Of a DNA stretch of 15,448 nt, positions 7,977-15,276 are shown piece after piece. Position numbers and translations under genes: made by a program. Below the pieces are notes generated by a model, which saw nothing but the letters and a program-made list of their open reading frames with translations, did not search any database and was not told where the DNA came from. This DNA comes from Planctomycetaceae bacterium (GTDB lineage: Bacteria; Planctomycetota; Planctomycetia; Pirellulales; Pirellulaceae). Location: positions 1 through 15,448 of the forward strand of contig JABHUV010000092.1 of assembly GCA_018658605.1 (NCBI GenBank), given 5' to 3'. Each line of letters starts with the position of its first letter. Positions within the stretch are counted from its first letter, which is position 1.

Positions 7977-7998
7977 CTAATGGTTTTGTGAAAGCTCA

Positions 7999-9396
7999 TC
8001 AAGCAATAATTTCGTGCTGAATATTTCCGAAGACGTCAGTCAATCTAAAATCACGGCCGCTATAGCGGTAAGTTAACTCTTCGTGATTTATTCCCAAAAG
8101 ATGCAGCATCGTCGCGTGCAGATCGTGTACGTCCATGCGGTTTTCGACGGCGTTCATCCCCAATTCATCCGTGGCCCCATAAGTCATGCCACCTTTGATG
8201 CCACCCCCAGCGAGCCATGATGTAAATCCAGTCGCATGGTGATTACGACCTGTTTTTCCCTGCGCGGTCGGAGTCCGCCCAAATTCGCCCGTCCATACAA
8301 TCAAAGTTTCGTTGAGTAATCCCCGTTGTTTTAAATCTTTGATCAGTGCTGTGATAGGCTGATCACTTTTGCCCGCATCTCGCTTGTGATCCATGATATT
8401 ACCATGCGCATCCCAGGGCTGACCCGCTCCATAGTAAATCTGTACCATCCGTACACCTCGTTCAACCAGCCGTCGTGCTACCAAGCACCCATTAGCAAAT
8501 TGGCCTTCACCATAATTTTCCAATGTTTCCTTGGTTTCCCGGCTCGTGTCAAACGCTTCCTGAGCTTCGAACTGCATCCCATATGCAACTTCCAGAGACT
8601 GAATCCTAGCTTCTAAATTCAAATCGACGTCACGTTTATCTAAATGACGCTGGTTGCTACGCTGCAATAGATCCAACAACCGGCGCTGTGCTCCGGGTGA
8701 CAGGTTTTTATTAGTAATGTGGCCGATCGCTTTTTTAGGATCAATATTTGTATTGTTTATATGGGTTCCTTGGAAAATCCCCGGCAGAAAACTATTGCCC
8801 CACAGTGCTGGTCCCACGACAGGCTTACCAGGACACAAGACAACGAAGCCAGGCAAGTTTTGATTCTCTGTGCCCAGACCATAAGTAATCCACGACCCCA
8901 TGCACGGTCGTATTGGTTGTTGAACACCGCTGTTCATCATCAACAAGCCCGGTTCGTGATTTGGTGTTGTCGTATGCATCCCACGCAACACACACAATTC
9001 ATCCGCAACGGCACCTAGATGTGGATAGATTTCACTCATATCAATACCAGCTTCACCATACTTTCCAAAAGAGAATGGTGAGGGCATGTACTTTCCGCCA
9101 CGTCCCGCTTTACCTTCTTGGACTTTCAATTCTGGCTTAGGGTCAAATGTATCAACATGCGACGGTCCGCCGTTCATAAACAAAAAGATGACGTGTTTAG
9201 CGCGAGGAGTATGATGAGGATGTTTAGGCGAAGTTGGAGTGGTAGAACGAGTAGCCGCAGCTAATCGTTGCTCTTCACCTAACAGCGCCGACAGTCCCAT
9301 CATGCCAAATCCAACGCCACTGGTCTTAAGCAACTGCCGCCGTGACAGTCGTGGTGGGTTGTCCACTAAAACATTTAACATCGGTGACTCGTTCAT
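7999..9396 (-). CDS. DUF1501 family protein, Tat-exported
   Basis: Member of DUF1501, a sulfatase/alkaline-phosphatase-like fold abundant in planctomycetes, where it often accompanies DUF1549/DUF1553 cytochromes. The enzymatic reaction is not established. The start at 9396 (MNESPM...) was chosen because the only earlier in-frame start is a TTG at 9429, two bases from the upstream stop, and the DUF1501 N-terminus normally begins close before the Tat motif. The twin-arginine motif SRRQLLK is at residues 18-24 and is followed by a short hydrophobic stretch. Family blocks in order are FMNGGPSHVDTFDPK (73-87), PNHEPGLLMMNSG, GEFGRTP (370-376), GRNHHATGF (about 384-392), the glycine-rich AGGGIKGG and DVHDLHATMLHLLGI (422-436). 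Length is 465 residues, normal for the family. It lies 34 bases downstream of the large cytochrome gene and is surely in the same operon. No ribosome site is obvious. Confidence 0.9.
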   Translation of the reverse strand: MNESPMLNVLVDNPPRLSRRQLLKTSGVGFGMMGLSALLGEEQRLAAATRSTTPTSPKHPHHTPRAKHVIFLFMNGGPSHVDTFDPKPELKVQEGKAGRGGKYMPSPFSFGKYGEAGIDMSEIYPHLGAVADELCVLRGMHTTTPNHEPGLLMMNSGVQQPIRPCMGSWITYGLGTENQNLPGFVVLCPGKPVVGPALWGNSFLPGIFQGTHINNTNIDPKKAIGHITNKNLSPGAQRRLLDLLQRSNQRHLDKRDVDLNLEARIQSLEVAYGMQFEAQEAFDTSRETKETLENYGEGQFANGCLVARRLVERGVRMVQIYYGAGQPWDAHGNIMDHKRDAGKSDQPITALIKDLKQRGLLNETLIVWTGEFGRTPTAQGKTGRNHHATGFTSWLAGGGIKGGMTYGATDELGMNAVENRMDVHDLHATMLHLLGINHEELTYRYSGRDFRLTDVFGNIQHEIIA

Positions 9397-9430
9397 AACT
9401 ATAATTCTATTCTTTCCAACATGACACAAT

Positions 9431-12400
9431 TCAATCTACAAACAGAAACTCATTCGCACTTAACAATGCTAATGCGTATTGTTCCCACGCCGACTGCATA
9501 TCGTCACTCTCGGCAACCGTTTCTAAAAATTCAGTTCCCAATATAATATCTTGCTCATCTGCTTTTCGGCCATACAACAATTCAAAAGCATAGGTAATCT
9601 GTTGCGACAAGTCTGCTTCCATCTCTTTTTGCACTCGCTGCGCAAACGCCTTCGCTCGAAACGACATAAAATCACTATTGAGCACGAAGAGTTGTTGCAA
9701 TGGTACTGTGGTAACACTCCGCGCTGCGCTCGTAATATTGGGATCTGGAAAATCAAACAACCGCAGCAATTCATTAAGCCTGTGTCGACTTACAAATCCA
9801 TACATCGTACGGCGTCTGTTCTGAGTGCCATCTAATTCTATCGAGGGTCCTCCAAATGTTAAATCCAATTCTCCCGAAACATACAACAATCCGTCGCGCC
9901 ACGGTTCAATCTCAAGTCGTTTACGATTCATCCGCCACAACAATCGGTTATCCGGATCGACTTCATACGGAGCTTCGCGAAAATCACTGCTCTGTTGATA
10001 GGTTTTGGAGTTCATAATCAAACGATGCATGTGTTTCAGCGACCAGTTATTTTCCATAAATTCGACCGCTAAATAATCCAATAGCTCTGGATGAGTCGGC
10101 CGCTCGCCTAAATTGCCAAAATTGCTCGTCGTACCGACTAAACCTCGACCAAAATGAGACGCCCACATCCGATTAATCATCACGCGGGCTGTCAAAGGAT
10201 TCTCCGAGGACGTTAGTGATTGTGCTAATTCAAGACGACCGCTCCCCTGCGTTTGAAACGGTACAGTTTCACCACCTGTAAAAATGGCAGGCACCGCGCG
10301 CGGCGAAATTGTTCCTTTTTTGCCGGGATCGCCCGCAATATAAATCGGTATATCTCGCACATCACCCTCGGTGAGTGAATGCGCCAGCGGTATTTCAATT
10401 GCAGCAACCGCATCCTTAAGTTTTTTTTCTTCAGCTCTCAACCCATCCGCTTTTACCTTCAAATCCTCCGTCAATCGTTTTTCGACTTCGCCATTGGGCA
10501 GTGCTAGTAAACCTTCATCGTAGAGCATTTGCGATAACAACAGTGCCGCTTGACGGTCACTCTCGGTAAACTCTCGTTCACCACCTTGCTGCGTGTTTGC
10601 TAGTTTTATTTCCGGCAATGGTGACAACTCAATCCGTGCGCCCGAGAACACCATGTGATCGGAACTGATGCTATTATCTGACGGTTCACCAGCTCCAGTT
10701 GTAATCAACGTAATATATTTAGCGGCCGAGGGAATCTCGATATCAAACTCGATAAACTTACCATCTGCTTTTAGGGGCGCGGGAATAGCGCCGGTAAAAT
10801 TATAAGTAAAGTCACTGAACGTGATTTCCATTTTTTTGCCGTTCACATAGCCGCCAATAATTGCGTCCATTACATTTTTATCTTTGTGTGGCTTGGACAC
10901 GATAACTGCAGCATAGCCACTCGACGCTTCTGAGGCTGCAACATCGTCGTTCATCCCTGCTCGATCAACACGGAAACGGAATTTTTGTCCTTCCGGCATT
11001 AAACCCGCTCGGCGAATTTCATCTAAGTTAAAAGTCACCAACGCATTGGAGTGCATACCAATTCCCTGCTCCTGACGTTTCCCGTTATTGGCAGGCGCTT
11101 TCCCTGTTGTCGAAATCGCACTGCGGCCCGTCCAGCCGTCATTCGTCACGCTACCGTGCTTGTTACTGTCAGAGCCGATTTGAGCAAACGAGAAATCAAT
11201 CTCGGGACCAATTTTGATGCGTGTGCCCCAGCCGTAGGACACCAAGTACACACCTAAATCGGATGTCTCGGCGACCGCACCGTATTTATCGGATGCCAAA
11301 GCACTCTCCAAAGGAACGCTTTTACCGTCATCAAATAAGTTTCCCAAAGGAATCACACCCGCCGTAACAGCTGACAGATCTTCAGCAGATACAAACGCAG
11401 CATTTATGCCAAATTCAGCAAACAATTCCTGCCTATCATCTAACCGACTTTCCACAGCAGCTTGCAAGGCTTCGCCTAACGCTTTGACTTCCGCTAAATG
11501 TATCTCATCTGCGGACAAATCTTTGTCATTGGGTAATGCATCAAGCCAACTGTACCAATCCGCCAAGAAAGAATATTGGCCACGAGCCTTTTCCTTCTTT
11601 AGTTCGAGTAACTTCGTCCAACGATCTAGTAATATTTTGCTCAGTCCCGATTCTTTTAACAACTTCTCCGATGCTTTTTTCTTGTCTTCAGCTCGATCTT
11701 TTATTTGTAGCCATTTAAAAACCGTTTGCATGTAAACGGGAATCTCCACAGTCAACGACGGGCGAATGCTCCTCCCAGCCTGTACCAAAAAGCGATTGAT
11801 TTCCAAAGCTTGGTCACGCACTGTTTGTTCCACCGTCGCCCGTTGGGACACCACTTCCCGCGATACAATGGGTCGCTCTTGATATTTAGTACTCGCAAAG
11901 ACCCCCGCCAAGGCGTAGTAATCGCTGGTCGTGATCGGATCGTACTTGTGGTCATGGCAACGCGCACACGATACAGTCAACCCCAACACACCACGGGTCA
12001 AAGTATCAATTCGGTCATCCCATTCGTCCGCTGCCGCTTTTGCCTTTTCAACGTTTTCGGCATAGTATACTGGTCCCAGTGCAAAGAATCCCAACGCTGG
12101 CGTTCGCTCATGTAGGTTGGGCTGGTCGAGCAAGTCACCTGCAAGTTGCTGTACGACAAACTCGTTGTACGGCATATCAGCGTTTATCGACTCAACCACC
12201 CAATCACGGTAATAATAGCCGCGAGGATATTTTCTAGCTTTAAACGTATGGGCCTGATCTTCCCCATAGCGAGCCACGTCTAACCAATGGCGCCCCCAGC
12301 GTTCGCCATAGTGTTTGGATTTGAGCAATGTCTCAATCACCTTCGAAAAAGCGTCTGGAGACGAGTCATTCATAAAGGCTGTCTGTTGCTCAATTGTCGG

Positions 12401-13024
12401 CGGTAAACCGATTAAGTCGTAATACGCTCGGCGGATCAAAACCCGTTTGCTCGCTGAGTCACTTGCCGATAAACGCTTTTTCGCAAGGTCAGCAGCAACA
12501 TAACGATCAATTGGATTAGCCATCCAGATTTTATTGCGAACCTTTGGTAATTTAGATTTGACGGGTTTTTGAAATGCCCAAAAATCACCAGCCGCCTTGA
12601 AATCGATTGTTGTCTTACTAACTAACTGACCACCTTCTCGTGGATCTGCCGCACCTTGTTTGATCCAAGTTTCGAAATCCTGTAGTACTTCATCTGACAA
12701 CTTCCCTTTTGGCGGCATCTCAAAACTCTCATAACGCATTGCCGACAATACAACACTCTCGTCCGGTTCACCTGGCACAACCCCTGGACCAGAATCACCA
12801 CCCACTTGAATCGCTTTACGGCTATCCAGCAGCAACCCGCCTTTAACAGAATCTGAATCCGCGCTATGACACTTGTAGCAATGCTGTACTAATACCGGAC
12901 GAATCTTAGTCTCAAAGAACTCTAATTGTGCGGCGGTCGGCATTTCCGTTGCCGGTTCGGCTCCATGCCCTATTGCTGGGGTTAAAAATAGAGCAAAAAC
13001 AAAAGTAATATAGCGTCTGTGCAT
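9431..13024 (-). CDS. planctomycete c-type cytochrome, PSCyt1-DUF1549-NPCBM-like-DUF1553 protein
   Basis: Large exported protein (1197 residues) of the family usually found with DUF1501 in planctomycetes; proposed roles concern extracellular or periplasmic redox chemistry and polysaccharide breakdown. A signal peptide covers residues 1-22 (MHRRYITFVFALF, ending GHGA). The PSCyt1 domain has heme motif CYKCH at 49-53 and likely axial Met103 in MPPKGKLSD. DUF1549 spans about 171-385 (PIDRYVAADLAK, HYGERWGRHWLDVARY), with a second CxxCH at 353-357 (CARCH). The region 400-520 is helical. Residues about 652-800 look NPCBM-like (GIGMHSN, SSDHMVFSGARIEL). A charged, coiled-coil-like helix lies near 845-875. 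DUF1553 spans about 938-1190 (NPLTARVMINRMW, FGNLGERPTHPELLDYLA, the LLYGR motif). The start is the ATG at 13024, immediately before the signal peptide, without a Shine-Dalgarno site. DUF1501 follows after 34 bases. It may be regulated from the 13025-13285 region. Confidence 0.92.
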   Translation of the reverse strand: MHRRYITFVFALFLTPAIGHGAEPATEMPTAAQLEFFETKIRPVLVQHCYKCHSADSDSVKGGLLLDSRKAIQVGGDSGPGVVPGEPDESVVLSAMRYESFEMPPKGKLSDEVLQDFETWIKQGAADPREGGQLVSKTTIDFKAAGDFWAFQKPVKSKLPKVRNKIWMANPIDRYVAADLAKKRLSASDSASKRVLIRRAYYDLIGLPPTIEQQTAFMNDSSPDAFSKVIETLLKSKHYGERWGRHWLDVARYGEDQAHTFKARKYPRGYYYRDWVVESINADMPYNEFVVQQLAGDLLDQPNLHERTPALGFFALGPVYYAENVEKAKAAADEWDDRIDTLTRGVLGLTVSCARCHDHKYDPITTSDYYALAGVFASTKYQERPIVSREVVSQRATVEQTVRDQALEINRFLVQAGRSIRPSLTVEIPVYMQTVFKWLQIKDRAEDKKKASEKLLKESGLSKILLDRWTKLLELKKEKARGQYSFLADWYSWLDALPNDKDLSADEIHLAEVKALGEALQAAVESRLDDRQELFAEFGINAAFVSAEDLSAVTAGVIPLGNLFDDGKSVPLESALASDKYGAVAETSDLGVYLVSYGWGTRIKIGPEIDFSFAQIGSDSNKHGSVTNDGWTGRSAISTTGKAPANNGKRQEQGIGMHSNALVTFNLDEIRRAGLMPEGQKFRFRVDRAGMNDDVAASEASSGYAAVIVSKPHKDKNVMDAIIGGYVNGKKMEITFSDFTYNFTGAIPAPLKADGKFIEFDIEIPSAAKYITLITTGAGEPSDNSISSDHMVFSGARIELSPLPEIKLANTQQGGEREFTESDRQAALLLSQMLYDEGLLALPNGEVEKRLTEDLKVKADGLRAEEKKLKDAVAAIEIPLAHSLTEGDVRDIPIYIAGDPGKKGTISPRAVPAIFTGGETVPFQTQGSGRLELAQSLTSSENPLTARVMINRMWASHFGRGLVGTTSNFGNLGERPTHPELLDYLAVEFMENNWSLKHMHRLIMNSKTYQQSSDFREAPYEVDPDNRLLWRMNRKRLEIEPWRDGLLYVSGELDLTFGGPSIELDGTQNRRRTMYGFVSRHRLNELLRLFDFPDPNITSAARSVTTVPLQQLFVLNSDFMSFRAKAFAQRVQKEMEADLSQQITYAFELLYGRKADEQDIILGTEFLETVAESDDMQSAWEQYALALLSANEFLFVD

Positions 13025-13059
13025 TAGCTGTCACATCTATTATTTTTTGTGTTGGAGGG

Positions 13060-13072
13060 CGCATGTCATGCG
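13060..13072. promoter_or_regulatory. 13-base perfect palindrome upstream of the cytochrome gene
   Basis: CGCATG-T-CATGCG is a perfect palindrome with a single central base, 36 bases upstream of the cytochrome ATG (13024) and within its predicted 5' leader. Its size and position suit a dimeric repressor or activator site. The function is inferred only from symmetry and position. Confidence 0.45.
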
Positions 13073-13097
13073 AATAAAGGAAGGATATCTATTTTCG

Positions 13098-13126
13098 CAT
13101 ATATAGCGGACAATTTAAAGCGTAAA
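13098..13126 (-). promoter_or_regulatory. possible promoter of the DUF1553/DUF1501 operon
   Basis: On the minus strand, TTTACG (13126-13121, four of six consensus bases) and TATATG (13103-13098, four of six) are 17 bases apart. The start would be near 13091, giving a leader of about 67 bases that includes the palindrome at 13060-13072. Overlapping TATATA boxes make the exact -10 uncertain. Confidence 0.25.
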
Positions 13127-13165
13127 AGCGCCCTATCAACTCTGATTTACCCCCTAGGCTACCAA

Positions 13166-13179
13166 TAGATTCTAATCTA
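13166..13179. repeat. 14-base inverted repeat in divergent region
   Basis: TAGATT-CT-AATCTA is a perfect inverted repeat with six-base arms, 107 bases before the 13286 start. It is A/T-rich, so chance is likelier than for the GC-containing palindrome nearby. It could be an operator. Confidence 0.35.
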
Positions 13180-13222
13180 ATTTCCTATTTTTTTAGGCTC
13201 ACCGCGAAATAATATGCCCTGT

Positions 13223-13252
13223 TCATCGTATAACTAAGCATCCTCATCGTAT
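13223..13252 (+). repeat. 9-base direct repeat phased by 21 bp before the exported paralogs
   Basis: TCATCGTAT occurs at 13223-13231 and again at 13244-13252. The copies are offset by 21 bases, which is two helical turns, and end 34 bases before the ATG at 13286. The spacing places both copies on the same DNA face, as for an activator or two-component regulator site. Confidence 0.4.
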
Positions 13253-13285
13253 TCTATTTTTAGCAATATATACTGCTATTACCTG

Positions 13286-14179
13286 ATGGCCAAAACACTA
13301 ACTATCTTGTTACTATTGTTGCTCGTGTACCCTCACCAAAGCCTGCACGGTCAGGTCAGTCTGGCACCACAAGTGCCCACAACCGGCACCTTCAAAATCG
13401 AACATTCCTTTGAACTTTCCCAACTAATCGTCCTTGATGACAAGGACTATCAAACCACCCAACAACAAACCAAAACAACACTCCATCAAGTCAGTAAACC
13501 AAATACAGATGGCTACGTAACGATTACAGAGACTGTCGAGCAACTCAAAAATTCAACGCGATTGCCGGGGGATATCCAATTTACCTATGACTCCACTGCT
13601 TCAAAAGCAGAAGTCCCACTGTTTGATGCGATTCGCGATTCAACCATCACCACCCAAATCGATCAATCAGGAAACATATTCGACCTCATAATTGATTCAA
13701 CATTTGCCACGCTTCCAGAGGAAACACAAACGTTGGTTTTCTCAGAACTCGATCCGACGACTGTAAAAAAAAGACGGCAGCAAGTATTAAGCCAATACCA
13801 CATTGCCCCAGTTAAAATTAATGAATCGTGGGATCAAGTCATTTCAATTCCGCTTAGCCACAATTCCCAGTTTCTATTTAAAACCACGCACACCTATTCA
13901 GCCAAAACAGAACACCCTACAACTAAAAAGATGCTTCACCAAGTCACCGTAGAATTTCACGAAGGTGCCTTCACTCGCAACACAGAAACCTTCGCAGAAG
14001 GTGATCCCATTACGATCGTCGAAGCTGCCAAAAGCTATTGGTTCGACAGTCACCACGGACGCATCTCCAAGTCGAGTGTGAACCTATCTCTGACAGGTGA
14101 TATTACATTTAAAATGAAACGAACTAAAACCACTGCTCATTTAACTTTAGACATCAAGCGAAGTTGGCAGATTCCCTAA
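13286..14179 (+). CDS. exported protein of unknown function, tandem paralog 1 (DUF6263-like)
   Basis: No known function. A 22-residue signal peptide (MAKTL, long Leu run, ending LHG) predicts export; the mature protein would start at Gln23. The rest looks all-beta and rich in Thr, Ser, Asn and Gln: THTYSAKTEH, HQVTVEFHEG, SVNLSLTGDITFKM and HLTLDIKRSW alternate hydrophobic residues like strands. It is clearly homologous to the next gene. Shared blocks are VSKPN.DG.VT / VSKPDSNGNVT, LPGDIQF / LPGGVEL, PVKINESWD / PVKVGDSWE, LHQVTVEF / LHQVEIKY and FDSHHGRISKSSVNLSLTGDIT / FDAEKGRMVSSKLNLEVSGEIT. The overall pattern, especially the PVKVGDSW block, resembles the DUF6263 type, but this was not checked. 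The ATG at 13286 has no Shine-Dalgarno site and opens directly into the signal peptide. A TATACT at 13269-13274 would give an almost leaderless transcript. Confidence 0.8.
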   Translation: MAKTLTILLLLLLVYPHQSLHGQVSLAPQVPTTGTFKIEHSFELSQLIVLDDKDYQTTQQQTKTTLHQVSKPNTDGYVTITETVEQLKNSTRLPGDIQFTYDSTASKAEVPLFDAIRDSTITTQIDQSGNIFDLIIDSTFATLPEETQTLVFSELDPTTVKKRRQQVLSQYHIAPVKINESWDQVISIPLSHNSQFLFKTTHTYSAKTEHPTTKKMLHQVTVEFHEGAFTRNTETFAEGDPITIVEAAKSYWFDSHHGRISKSSVNLSLTGDITFKMKRTKTTAHLTLDIKRSWQIP

Positions 14180-14209
14180 CCAAATAAACAGTCAGGCTCA
14201 CTATTTTTT

Positions 14210-14214
14210 AAGGA
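14210..14214 (+). promoter_or_regulatory. ribosome binding site of tandem paralog 2
   Basis: AAGGA lies eight bases before the ATG at 14223. The upstream paralog has no such site, so the second gene may be translated more strongly from a shared transcript. Confidence 0.65.
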
Positions 14215-14222
14215 CTATACAC

Positions 14223-15149
14223 ATGTTTAAACGAACTCTTTTCCCAGCGTTGGCGCTCGCCTTACTTATAGCGCCTCTTGCTTCAGCTCAAATCATAATC
14301 AAACCACGTGTCGAAGCCCCAGGTTCCTTCAAATCAAACCTGCATTTCAAAGTGAAGCAAACTTTATCGATTATGGGCCAGGATATTGACACCGCGAGCG
14401 TGCGAAAAATAACTGCGAAAACCGATGTCAGCAAACCTGATTCTAATGGTAACGTTACTTATTCGACAAAGTATTTGACCTTTGAAAACAAACTTTCTCT
14501 CCCCGGTGGTGTCGAGTTAGAGTTCGACGCGAAAGGCGAAAATACACCTCAGGGCACGCAGCTTGATTTTATGTTGCCCGTTTTCACCGCATTGTCAAAG
14601 TCAACCACCACCATTGTTCATGACAAAAACGGCGACATTTTAAATGTTGAAGTCAAAGCGGAAGGTTTGGATACGCTCGATGGTCAGGCAAAAGCAATGC
14701 TCGGAGGCGAGTTAGACAGTGACGTACTGAAAGAAAAAGCGCAAAGAGAATTGGATGAATTTAATGACAAACCGGTCAAAGTCGGCGACAGTTGGGAATC
14801 TGAAACAACTCTCGATCTCGGGCAGGGCGCCATGTTCGAACTAACGTCGAATCAAAAATACGTCGGAACTGTTCAACAAGACGGAAAAGAGCTGCATCAA
14901 GTAGAAATCAAATACACCAAAGTTGATTTTGAACAACCTGCAGCGACACCTGGTGCTGCGGCAGTAACCGACAGCGACCTAAAAATCATCACCGGAACTA
15001 ATACCCTGTTGTTTGATGCGGAAAAAGGCCGCATGGTTTCTTCTAAGCTCAACCTAGAAGTTTCTGGTGAAATTACGCTGACCATTTCCAACATGGATCT
15101 GCCAGCTAAACTCACATTAGAAATCACCACTAATCAAACAAACAAATAG
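14223..15149 (+). CDS. exported protein of unknown function, tandem paralog 2 (DUF6263-like)
   Basis: Function not known. The signal peptide is textbook: MFKR, hydrophobic Ala/Leu core and ASA before Gln23, so the mature protein begins at Gln23 exactly as in its paralog. The mature part looks like an extended beta-sheet protein of about 285 residues with no cysteines, membrane segments or recognisable catalytic motif. It aligns along its full length with the preceding gene (blocks listed there). It differs in being more acidic and richer in Lys/Glu, and in having an Ala/Pro-rich insertion (PAATPGAAAVTDS, near residue 240) that the paralog lacks. AAGGA eight bases upstream supports the ATG. 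The two genes are 43 bases apart without a terminator between them and almost certainly form one operon. They are followed by a strong hairpin at 15219. It could bind lipid or polysaccharide, or form part of the cell surface, but this is speculation. Confidence 0.83.
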   Translation: MFKRTLFPALALALLIAPLASAQIIIKPRVEAPGSFKSNLHFKVKQTLSIMGQDIDTASVRKITAKTDVSKPDSNGNVTYSTKYLTFENKLSLPGGVELEFDAKGENTPQGTQLDFMLPVFTALSKSTTTIVHDKNGDILNVEVKAEGLDTLDGQAKAMLGGELDSDVLKEKAQRELDEFNDKPVKVGDSWESETTLDLGQGAMFELTSNQKYVGTVQQDGKELHQVEIKYTKVDFEQPAATPGAAAVTDSDLKIITGTNTLLFDAEKGRMVSSKLNLEVSGEITLTISNMDLPAKLTLEITTNQTNK

Positions 15150-15218
15150 GCCTGCCGCATTAGTAAGTTTTCACTAGTGTCAGTAACCTATTTTCAGTTC
15201 TGACGATCACTACCCAGC

Positions 15219-15256
15219 GCGGCCGCACAATAGGAATTCCCTTATCGTGCGGCCGC
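15219..15256. terminator. strong GC-rich hairpin, probable intrinsic terminator
   Basis: GCGGCCGCAC (15219-15228) is perfectly complementary to GTGCGGCCGC (15247-15256). Beyond an A-C mismatch the stem continues for three pairs, and the loop region holds the palindrome GGAATTCC. The downstream TTTAATGTT is a weak T-tract. Its position, 70 bases after the tandem paralogs and 21 before the next ATG, suits a terminator or attenuator; the short T-run lowers certainty. Confidence 0.6.
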
Positions 15257-15276
15257 TTTAATGTTATAAGAAACCC

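Larger units (their letters stand above)
13025..13285. other. divergent, repeat-rich intergenic region
   Basis: These 261 bases separate the minus-strand cytochrome gene from the plus-strand exported paralogs, so they must hold promoters for both directions. I see no gene in them. They contain a 13-base palindrome (13060-13072), a 14-base inverted repeat (13166-13179), a 9-base direct repeat (13223-13231 and 13244-13252) and AT-rich tracts, listed separately. Confidence 0.7.

Noticed and set aside
7774..7980. A 68-codon reading frame on + overlapping the tRNA
   Set aside because: It runs through the tRNA-His gene and the likely promoters on both sides. Translated tRNA sequence gives its composition, not a real protein.
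11726..12115. A 129-codon + strand frame, and a similar one at 5893-6282
   Set aside because: Both lie antisense to strongly supported minus-strand genes. Neither shows a start signal, a domain or a signal peptide.
15172..15179. CACTAGTG (SpeI-like) palindrome near the NotI/EcoRI hairpin as part of a cloning vector
   Set aside because: The order and spacers do not match a known polylinker, and natural-looking sequence continues smoothly on both sides.
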